Source: Glandiceps talaboti (lineage: Eukaryota > Hemichordata > Enteropneusta > Spengelidae). Taken from it: a DNA stretch of 64,000 nt. Location of the stretch: positions 25,519,723 through 25,583,722 of the forward strand of contig NC_135556.1 of NCBI RefSeq assembly GCF_964340395.1, in the 5' to 3' direction. Positions within the stretch are counted from its first letter, which is position 1, and each line of letters begins with the position of its first letter. Made by a program: the position numbers and the translations under genes. Of the stretch, positions 32,401-44,400 are shown piece by piece. The notes beneath the pieces are model-generated. The model had not been told where the DNA came from. It searched no databases and saw only the letters and a list, made by a program, of their open reading frames with translations.

Positions 32401-35400
32401 GTGTCTTGAAATGTTGTAGAGCAGTACCAGTTTCTTCAAAGTAAATTCTTTTAATTCTGTGTCCGTGTTTTTTCAAATGAAGTTCATGAACCTTGAATGA
32501 AGAGTAAAATACATTTGAAATACAATAATATAAAATGTTTATTACGTTTTTAGGTCACCGGCCCATATACAAAGTTGACTAATGGTGAAAAATACATTTA
32601 TGTCATACAGATAGCAAAAGTGAGAAAAATATATCATATAGTATTTACTTTGGAAATTCTTATCTCTAAATAGCTTTGTATACATATTTACATAGTTTGA
32701 GCAAGATATCAGAATTAGCAGTACTCATTAGAATTTTAAACTTATTGGGTTGGTTGTGAATACTGATTGGGATGAGTTGGTTTCTAAGGTGATCATATAC
32801 TGGACAAATTAAAAGAAAGTGGTACTCATCTACGACATCCCCTAAGTTACAAGTAGTACATAATCTATTATGAGAATTAATACCATGATGCTGTCCGTGC
32901 TCTATGGCCAAAGACAAAGAAGAACATTTGAAACGTGCCAAAATAAATTTATGACTACAATTCAAATATAAATACTTTTCAGGTTCAAGTACACTTTCAA
33001 AATACTGTAAGTGTAAACTAAGAATGCATATGATACTCACTTTAATTTTTTGCTGGACTGTCTCACATATCCCACAGAAAAACTGATTTAGACCACAAGG
33101 TGTGATGTTCAGTCTGTCATCATGATCCTACAAGAATATCAAACCAACAAAGTTATAGTATTATCTATGTACCAGAGATTACTTACACCGGTGTGGGTGC
33201 ATACTAGTGGTATTATTACATATGTACCAGAGATTACTTACACCGGTGTGGGTGCATACTAGTGGTATTATTACATATGTACCAGAGATTACTTACACCG
33301 GTGTGTGTGCATACTAGTGATATTATTACACATGTACCAGAGATTACTTGCACTGGTGTGTGTGTGCATACTAGTGGTATTATTATGTATGTACCAGAGA
33401 TTACTTGCACTGGTGTGTGTGCATACTAGTGGTATTATTATGTATGTACCAGAGATTACTTGCACTGGTGTGTGTGCATACTAGTGGTATTATTACGTAT
33501 GTACCAGAGATTACTTGCACTGGTGTGTGTGCATACTAGTGGTATTATTACATATGTACCAGAGATTACTTGCACTGGTGTGTGTGCATACTAGTGGTAT
33601 TAATACGTATGTACCAGAGATTACTTGCACTGGTGTGTGTGCATACAAGTGGTATTATTACATATGTATCAGAGATTACTTGCCCTGGTGCAAGTGCATA
33701 CTTGGGGTATATTCACTGCATACCTGTATGCAAATGTTGAAAGAGTTTTAAAATACATCTACATGCTTTATATACACATACTGAGAGCATACTTCTCTTA
33801 TGTGCTTTGTGAACAATTAGTTTATGTGTGTATAGCAAAAACAAGGTCCTCCTAGAGATTACATTGTTACTACGGTAACGTATGGTCTAAATGACGTACC
33901 TTCACCAATGATTGAATTGTATCTCTTTGATTTTGTTCAATAGCCTTCTTAACAGTGATGATAACATGTAACATATGTTTGATTCCTTCATGTTGGTTGA
34001 AATTGTGCCATCTGTGATCAGAATATTCCTGGTGAAAAGGATGGCATACATGTAAGTATTGTATTCATTGAATTCAAGACCAGAACCAACGGTGAACCCT
34101 CTCAAACTCCATGTTCTCCCCACTATAGAGAAAGCATGGTGCAAGTACCGTCCTTGCCATCTAGGCTGCCATGCTTGGCAGGTTACTACCTAGCTCTGGA
34201 TGGATGCGCTACGATGTTCGACACGTCTTTCCAGAAGACGGAAAGACGTGTCGAACATCGTAGCGCATACATCAAGAGCTAGTTACTACCGCGCTTCAAA
34301 AGCATTCTAGCATCATCCTCGAGTTTTAGTAATCTTTGAATGACAAAATCGTAATAATACTTTCACTTGAAGAGAAATGGCTGATCCTCAATGTACATGT
34401 ATGTATGTGTTAAAATAAACATGTCAAAGTTTGGTCCAGTGTTGAAGACATGCATATTATATGCTGATCACTATACAAACCAATACGCAAATTATCATGC
34501 TATTTTTACGTAAATTAATATGCAAATTACCATGTTATTTTTATGTAAATTAATATGCAAATTATCACATTTTTATGTAAATTAATATGTAAATTACCAT
34601 GCTATTTTTATGTAAATTAATATGTAAATTACCATGCTATTTTTATGTAAATTAATATGCAAATTATCCGCCATCCTTGCAATCTATCCTGTGGAGAACA
34701 CTGCGTGTCAAACTATAATGTTTGTTGTCATACAAAATGATATATCAGAATGAAATTACTAGATATTATGTTAGAATTGAGTTTAGACAAAGCTTGAGAT
34801 GTCAGAGAATAACAACTCCTGACAGACTGAGAGAGTGGCACAACAAATGTTGGAATGGATTTCATCCCACAGTATGTATTTGGTGCACCTGTTACATTTT
34901 GTTTTTTTGCCATAATAAAGAGGACACAAGACAAATAATCCCACCACCAATGGTCTTAGATGGCATATCTCACACTTAGAAAATGTTTTGTCTCATACTC
35001 ACCTATGACTCATACGAGACAAAAATTCCCTGCGAGATATTCCATCTCAGCCCATTGGTGTGCGGGATTCTATTAATATATGCAAAAAGCTAGAGATCAT
35101 ACCTATTCCTGTGTGTTCATATAAACTTACAGTACTTACATCTTTGCTTGCAAAGTTCTTATCACATAGAGCACAGTAACAGCCATCATCAGCACTGCTT
35201 TCAGATTTGATTTTGTGTTCAATTGACCCCTTATGAAAGAGATAAATACAAATACAATGACAAGATTGACCATCAACGCACACACTTTGTTTTTGTGTAT
35301 ACATGGTGTAGGGTGTAGGGTTTATGACAGTTTGTACTTACTACAGCCTACAACGCATTGCGGTTATTTGTGGTGCTAATATGGGCTTATACAATGAAAA

Positions 35401-38400
35401 AACTTTGTACTGACTCCAACCTACAATGTACTGCGGTTATGAGTTGGTCAGTATGTTTAAGACGGTGGTGAGAAAAATCAGTGACCATAGTCAAACTAGG
35501 TAGGAATTTATACAATGAAAAACTTTGTACTTACTGCAGCCTTCAATGCATTGCTGTTATTTTGCTTGGAGAGATCAACGATGAGATTTTTCAACTTAGC
35601 AATTCTCCGTAGGTAGGCCAGAGCATCATGATGTGTCCTGTTTGATAAATGTTGGGCACGTGTCTGAAAATAGGATAAGAAAATAATCACCTATGGTATA
35701 ATACAACATTAACGTATTACACAACTGCACTGTTTACTACTTGATGGGTTAGCATCACTTAGTAAGACAAGAACTCCAACAAAATGCTATAATGTGCAAG
35801 TACAGGTGTGGCATATGTGGGGCATTTGTATGAGCATTTGCAGTGTTCTCTGCAGTTACGCTTGTGAAAGTGCAGTTGAAAACACTGATGGCCTAGTGCA
35901 AATACCTCAGAATACCCATACAGCTATTCACGTGGCATGGGGTTCTGTTATTATTGCATATGTTTAACCGAAACAGCAAAATTCAAAAAAAAATCTACTG
36001 TGCGATCAAGCAATTTTGTGTGCAAAGAATTATCATGTCCTCTTTTGCAAGCAAGTATGCAATAATATTTTCAGTACTGCACTGCAGTACACATACTAGC
36101 AGTATGCAGGGTACCAGTGCAAGTCATCATTTGTATGTATGTCATAATATTTACTACTTACTTGGGTAGGATCATATTTAGTCAAACATATGACACAGTC
36201 AAAACCACCATCATTTAATGTTGTTCCTACAGTTTTAAGTCTCTCTTCAACCATCATTTTCTGAAAAATCACAAGGTGATGTAAATATAGTTAGCTTGCA
36301 ATCTCATATCAGTCACGGTGAAGAGTAGAAATGAAAATATAACAACATTTAATACTTACATCTTTGCCATCCAAGGGTTTGATTGAGCCTTGATACATTT
36401 GCTGAATCACCTCGGTCTGGCTTTTACCTACTTGAAGCATCAGTTTTTGTTTTTGAATCCTGTGTGGTGCACTTTCAAAATGATACATTAATTTCTGAAG
36501 AGATGAAAGAAAGACAAAAAGGATAAATAAAAATAAAATAGCACCAATGGTATTGCAACACAAATGATTACATTTTAATTCATGTTTACTCAGTATACAG
36601 TCTATATGTAAATTGCAAACAATCAAAATGATCACATAATTTTGAGAAATGTATTATTATCTAGACACCCTTGCTTCGGAACATCACTACCAACTATCAA
36701 ATTCACTTGTCAGTATTTGCTGTCTTAAAAATGTTTGATAACTAAAATATCTTTTTGATCTTATTTGCATATCAACAATGGGAAAGTTATGCCATCAGTC
36801 CATCTGTATTGACTCCAACTGTCCAACACAAGGACATTGAAATAAATAATCAGTGATAAAGTACACCTTTTATATAATATTTTTGAATTACTGCCATCAG
36901 GGTCATGGCATAGAGCAAGTAAATCAAAGACAAATTGTTTCTGAGATAGTGTTTACCTTACGGTCATACGTACCGGTACACTGAGCAGAGCTGTAGATCA
37001 TCTTATGTCAATACTTTTAAATTCATGTCTACAATTACATTTTATATTCCCACCAACTATATGATTGTGTGTTTATTTCAAATTATTTTTCATGTAATGT
37101 GCCCATTACATTTGAAATTCAAGACTTTTGATTTAAAATCACATTTTAGACCTAATTTGCATATCAATTTGTCGTGTACAACTCCTCGTGTACACAACTC
37201 TTGTCCCTGTGATTTTCTTCAGAGAATAAACATTTGGCAACTACATGAAAGTGCCTTACTACAATCTCACCTTGGAGGTTGGGTATTTGACATGTTGGAC
37301 AACTACATGAAAGTGCCTTACTACAATCTCACCTTGGAGGTTGGGCGTTTGACATCACATATAGAACAAAGCCATAAACCATCACGAACTTTGTAGCCCT
37401 CTACAGCTAACTTCTCCTTTGCTGTTACCTGGAGTTGTGTAGGTGAATGAAATATACATACATGCATACAATCAGTGTATACATAGTATTATCAAACTCG
37501 GATTACTTCTAAATCACGCCAAAATATCAAAAAAAATATTGGGTTTGATACAGTTTTCATAATAAGAATTATCATCGCTGATAACCGTACTGTTGATAGA
37601 GTTATCAAAATATGAAATATCAAAAGGCTTGAGTAATTGCTGAAGTATGAATTACAATACCAACACACAAGGAAAACACAACCAGCGACAGGCACACATT
37701 TACAAGCAGCAATAGAACCACACAAAGTGTAGTTCCAACATGCTGTGCAAAGTGTTATTAACCCAATTCAGTTTATTTACTTTCCCTATTTGTAACAAGT
37801 TCTGCTTGTAAATACTTGTCTGTTACTGGTTATATAGTGAAGGTATAACAAGTTGTTGCAATAGGTGATACACATGTGTACATACTATAAGTTTCTTTTT
37901 GTTCTTACAGCTGACACCACTACTGAGGCCATTATTGCAAGGTGTGAGAAGCTCCTACTTTCCTCATTTCCCATAATGCTTCATACTAGACCTCACTAGT
38001 GTGTGCTGCTGGATAATGACATGTTCTGACCACTTGAGGGCGATCTAACAATATGAGTCTCAATGATGTTCATCATGGCAGGTGATGGAGAGATAGTTAT
38101 TGCACCATTTGTAAAGCCTTGATTATTCAAGATTATCCAGAGAGTGTGAAGACAACCAATACAAATGTACAAAAGGTAGAAATAATCCTTACTGGAATAT
38201 ATATTAAGTATAATAAATGAAGACTTACAGGATTTCGTCTACCCATCCTTAGATGATTATATTGAAGTTCATGTACTTTAAGTAAAATATGTTCTTTATA
38301 AGCCTAAAGGTCAGTAAGATAAAAATGAAATAGATTATTACAACAATGTTCACAGATTGTATATTATCAAAAAATGGTGTTTTATTTGTAAAATATGAAA

Positions 38401-41400
38401 TTGCCTCATTCCTTGTGTAAATTTATCAAACATTCAGAATAATATGAAAGAACCCAGGGCTTGGAAATTAACAGTAGTCCCATGCCCACAGACTACCAAT
38501 TCTTGTCATTCGGCTACCATAATTTGCAGCTGGTAGCCTTCTCAGGCTACCACTGATTATGTGATGATTTAAAGGATGGAAATTTATGAACATGATAGTA
38601 TTTTAATAACACACATATTTCCAATAGACGAAATCTGTTTTCAGTTCAGGAATATGGGACTACAGGTCACAATCTTTGGGCTACCTATTTCTGAAATTGG
38701 TAGCCTACTAGGACTACAAAAGAAAAAAGTTAATTTCAAGCCCTGGAACCCCATGTTGAATGATTGCAAGTGTGGCGTACTCTGGTTATTTGCAAGAGTG
38801 CTTGTCATGTTCTCTGTGACCATACTTGTACAAGCATAGTAAGTGAAAGTAGAAGGAAATACTGCAATCACAGGTGTTAATATCTTTGAGTTACCGACAC
38901 TGGAACTCACACAGAATGGAGGTTCTGTTCTTACTACATACATCATGTAAATGTTTATCAGAAATACCAAATTTTTGTAAAAATCATACCGTGCGATCAA
39001 ACGATTTTGTATGCAATGAATGACACCTTGAATACATGACAATGTGTTTATGTATAAGCTCAAGTTTTTGAAATCAATAACAACTATCACAATTATTTTA
39101 TGATCTTTTCTATACCATAACTTCTTAACACATAGGAGATTAACAATACACAAGTAAAAGTCCATGTAAAACTTACCGTAACACCAGCCAAAAACATCTT
39201 GCAGGCACTACAGTTATAGGTTTTTGGTTTGTTTTTAAGTTGTTCACCATCTCTCTCTGACTGCCTCACATCACCTGTATGCTGAAATCGCCCACTTTCT
39301 CTTCCATCATCGTTTCTCCCACGATGCAACTTTTGATGCTCTGTTTTCCCATGATGCAATGGTCCAACATGATCCCCACTTTGAGTTGGCTCTTTTGCTG
39401 TTTTGTTGGTATTCTCTGGACTTCTCTTCTCATTACCTTCTGGCCATTGTCTCATTCTTTTTGTTACAGCCTGACTGTCATCCTGTTCACAGGGAGACTT
39501 TCCTCGCTTCCTCCACATTTCTCTCTTTCTGTCTGGGTCATCTTTTTTCCCTGTCTCTTGCTGAGAGTAGTGGTCAATGTTTGATGTGTCATCCATTTTG
39601 TTGTCCCTTTTACCTTTCTTTATATCCTTATCTCTGGGATGCCAATTCACATCATGATCAGATTCCTCTCTTGCAGTGGCCTGGAAATATTCAATATTAT
39701 AAAATATCATCAAAATCTTTCCTGTTGAGTCTTGGAAATGTAATAATACATGACACTTGTTGAATGCAATGAACGACACTTGTTGAATGCAATGAATGGT
39801 ACTTAATGAATGTAATAATGAATGGCATGACTGGCCATGGTACAGTGAATGACACTTGATGAATGTAATGATAAATGGCCTCAGTTGAATGTAATATTGA
39901 ATGGCATCAGTTGAACGTAATGAATGGCGATTGTTGAATGTAATGAATGATACCTATTGAATGCCATTATTGAATGCAAAGAATGTCACTCGTTGAATGT
40001 AATAATATATGGCACTCCTTGAATGCAATGAATGACACCTGTTAAATTTAATAGTGAATGTCACCTGTTGAATACAAAGAATGCCACACTTCAATGCATG
40101 GCCTCATTGAATGTAATAAATGGCACTTATTGAATAAATAGCCCTTGTTGAATGCAAAGAATGGCACTTGTTGAATGCAAAGAATGGCATTTGTTGAATG
40201 CAATGAATGGCATTTGTTAAATGCAATGAATGGCACTTGAATGCAATGAATGGCATTTGTTAAATGTACTAATGAATGACATTTACTGAATGTAACAATA
40301 AAGGCACATAAACTACTTATTGAAAACAATTTGTTCCACAACCAATGTGCCATTTTGTTACCAGACAGTATTTCACTGATGGGTGACAAACTACAAATCA
40401 AATTATCTATACTTAATAGCTGATTACCTCTGAGCCAAACTAAGTTTATTTTACCGAACAATTGTAAAAAACACAACTATCAATGTAAAATTACCATTTG
40501 ACACCTACATGCAGAGAACATTCATTCTAAGGCAGACAATGTCATATCCCCTTTCCCCACACTGCATGCACAATCACACTTGTAATGCACTGTTAATTAG
40601 TGTCTAATATATAGTTCTACAATTAACTATGCTAGTTCATAACATCATACACAGCAATGTCTCCTCAAAACACAAAGTGAACCCATTACACAGACATCAA
40701 CTATACATACATGTAGATATTTACATAAACAATAATTGACATACGAGACATGGTCAAACAGACCAACACAGACAAACAGCCAATGCCATTATGTTACCTC
40801 CTACGCTTTGCAGCCAACCAGTAGATGTAAAACTACAGTATGGGATTAAATTCTACTTGCATACATGCAAAGCAGGAAGAATGCTGCCTACATGGCTGTG
40901 TAAAGCACTAACTCTTGTCTGTAATGTCATATTACAGCACAAAACTACAAACAAAATGACATAGTACATATACTAGATATTTACATGCATATACATGTTT
41001 AATATAGATACATATATATACATGTAAATAATCAGTTCGTATTTGTATTTAAAAAAAAAAAAATGATTCCATAAGGATGTTCATACCAGAACTGATTTGT
41101 GTTTTTTTGCTGCTGGTCCACTATTTTTATGAAGAAATTCATCAGAACTGTGAGAGGGTGAGTGGAACTCTTCTCCACCAGCCTTTCTCTTTAATGCTCT
41201 GTACAAATCAAAGGTTAATCGTTTCTGAAAAGCAGTACTGCTTGCACTCTGTGTGTGCACTTGATGTTTGTCTTCTTTCAATGTCATCTCGGTTGCATCT
41301 CTGTCAGAATTATTTAATAAACTCTTAGATTGTTTGAACGATTTATCAGTTTGTGATCGAGACAGCTTTTGAAGAAATGATATCAACTGGGAGCAATCGG

Positions 41401-44400
41401 CGGGATTGTTCCATGCTGAATCATCTTTCAATGTCATTCCAGCAGCAGCTCTGTCAGGATTATCTGATGAACTCTGTGGTTGTTGGTATGATTTATCAGC
41501 TTGCAACTGAGACAGTTTTTGAAGAAATGATATCAACTGGGAGCAGTCGGCGGGATTGTTCCAAGCTGAATAATTTTCTTTACTTGGCATAATTACATCC
41601 TTAGCTCCAGTCTTGTCTTTGAATAGTGGGTCTGGTACTTCCAGATTATCCAACCTATTCTCAGCAGGTCTGTTTATTGAAACATTCTGGAGGTCTGTCT
41701 TGCTATATGTTGAGGTCTTGGAATGACCTTGTGTGATGTTTTCAATCTTGTTTGCAGTGGACACATTCATTACTGTGCCAATTTCACTTTGTTGAACGAC
41801 ATTGCTTTGTTTTGGTTCGTTGTGAGCTTTAATGTCCAAGCAACACTGAGTTCTCATTGAATGACTTTGTTTGAGTTGATTCTGCATTGCCCTCAACTGA
41901 AAAGTCAGTTTTTGATGTATTTCCTGATACTGAGCTGTCTTTGTTTCGTCCATGTCTCCTGCAGAGATTTTGAATCCGACCAGTGTGTGGAGTTTACTGA
42001 CTTCTGCTATCTGCTCAATCAAGATCTGGTCAGATTGTGCATTTTCAGTATCCACTGGATTGTCAACAATGTTCACATCAGTCGGTGTATGATCGATATG
42101 CAATGGATTCTTCACAAAGTCTTCCTCACTCTGTGCAACATTTGCATGTGTCTGACCCTTTACAAAGTCTCGGCCTCCACGGCCCAATTTTATATCTGAT
42201 GGAGATTTCATAGATTCACATTCGGAGTCTCCCATATTGAGATGTGGTGAGTATTTCACAGACTCACCATGCTGACCTTCACTGCCTGAAGTTCCTCTTT
42301 TAGTGAATTTGTTTGGGGTTTTTGAACTGTCAGTTTGTGTGACAAAATCATTAGATCTCTTTAGCGCCTTACATATTTCAGAGTGGAGTTGTTGACAGTG
42401 TTCTATTGTAGCTGAGTTGATTTTACCTGCAGACAGTTGAATTTCAATCAATTTCTTCATTTCTTGAATGGTTTTTATACGTTCCTCTTCAGCAGACTTT
42501 GATAATTGTTGTGGAGGTATGAGAAGTTGTTGCTGAATAACATCAAAAACAACTTTTTTTGAACTGTCCATTTTCTGCTCCATGTCTGATTCTATTTTCA
42601 CCAAATCAGGATGAATGTTCCCCGTCTCTGGTTTTGGAGTGTCTATCTTTTGCCCTCCTTGTTTTTCAAACTTCTTTAGAGATCTGTTCTGCATGTTCAT
42701 ATCATCTAGCAATGACTGGGGTGGTGGTGGTGGGGGTGGCGGCGGTGGAGGTGGAGGGGGTGGTGGCAGTGGAGGCAAAGGTGGTGGTGGTGCAGCAGAT
42801 GATGGCATACTTTTCTGTGCACCAGTTTTTAATCTAAATTGTATTGGTTCGGAACCATAAAAGGGAGTTTGTGGTCCTGTATCAGGTGGCGGAGGTGGCG
42901 GTGGTGGTGGTAGGCATGGTGGTGGTGCCAATGGCAGTGGTGGAGGTGCAAATGGTAGTGGTGGCGGCAGTGGTGGTTGTGCCTCCATCTGTTGATGAGA
43001 ACCAAATTTACCACTTCCTGTTTTACATTGTTGCCCTTGATATTGCTGCTGCTGTGGTTGTAATATTTTTAAGAGCTCATCTACCTGGCTGGGGCAAGGT
43101 GGTTGCTGTGATTGATTATTATGTATCATCATACCCAGTAACTGTTTGCCCAGATTTTGCGCCAAACCTCTGCCTGCAACATCCTTTTCTTGTTTACTAC
43201 TGCTTGGTTTGGCTTCAACTTCACTATTTTGCAAAACACTTTTCATTTTCTCAAACCTTCTGACAGTATTAGCATCTACTTTCTCCTCAACAGACCTCCC
43301 AATGTTACCTCTCTCCAAAGCAATGTTGGTGTGAATTGGCTTTGGACCTGAAATTAATCAATGGAATAGCAAATGTCAGTCATCATGACATTTGGTCATT
43401 ACATCATGTGCATGCTAAGGTGTACACATTCACACAGAGAATATGGGTTTACCTTGACAACTACGCCACATTGGTTCTGCAGTACTCAACACATGAGTCA
43501 AACTATTCAGAACCACCATAAAGCTCTCACTGAAATAACTTTATTATTCTCCGAGAAAATACTTGTGAAGTAAAAGTTTTGTAACTAGTCGTTTTCAACT
43601 CATGCTGACAAAGTGCCTGATGTCATTCCTATTTTTCTGAGCTGAATGAAGAAAACTTGGGGAATGATTGTATAAAGACTAGTGGTTTCTCTGACCACAA
43701 GTATGGACTGTTGAAAATAAATGTAGCACATTAAAGTACATGCAGGTATATACACTGCTGATAGTGGTACACTGCTGTACTGATGCACAAAGTCATGCAG
43801 GTATATACACTGCTGATAGTGGTACACTGCTGTACTGATGCACAAAGTACATGCAGGTATAAACACTGCTGATAGTGGTACACTGCTGTACTGATGCACA
43901 CAGTACATGCAGGTATATACACTGCTGATAGTGGTGCACTGATGTATTGATGCATATATATAGTGCATGCATGTACTTGTGAAGAAAGTACATCAAATAA
44001 GAGATACAATAATGCATGGTACTTGTGGAGCAATTGAATTCATGTATAGCTAGGTACAATCATGTACTCATGAAGGAAGTGCATGCATCAAAACAGACAC
44101 AACTAACACATCTCAGTACTGTAGACCGTCAAGCCCTGATGTAAAAAACATACAAGTCAAAAATGAAGAAAACGCAGCTAAGTACCAGTGCAAACACCAC
44201 ATATAGGTACTAGCTAGAAAATCTGATTTAGCACTACAAATATGGCTGCCATTCAGTAACAAATGGTATGAACACCAAATACAATATAATGTTAAAGTAC
44301 ACTCCTCTTCTGTATTACCTGCATACATGATTTATAAGAAATTGGCTATAAATAGGTACAAGTGTCTGTGATATGTACGAAATAGTTTGATTTTGATAAC

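Noticed and set aside
32492-33040. Reading the 124-residue frame at 32666-33040 as part of the zinc-finger protein
   Set aside because: It begins exactly at the intron donor at 33040 and shows a LINE-type knuckle; splicing from 33041 to 32491 completes the fifth finger instead.
33165-33695. Regular array with 55-bp period, CRISPR-like at first sight
   Set aside because: There are no unique spacers; the whole unit repeats, and the DNA is an animal intron. The same holds for the arrays at 2428, 43735 and 47605.
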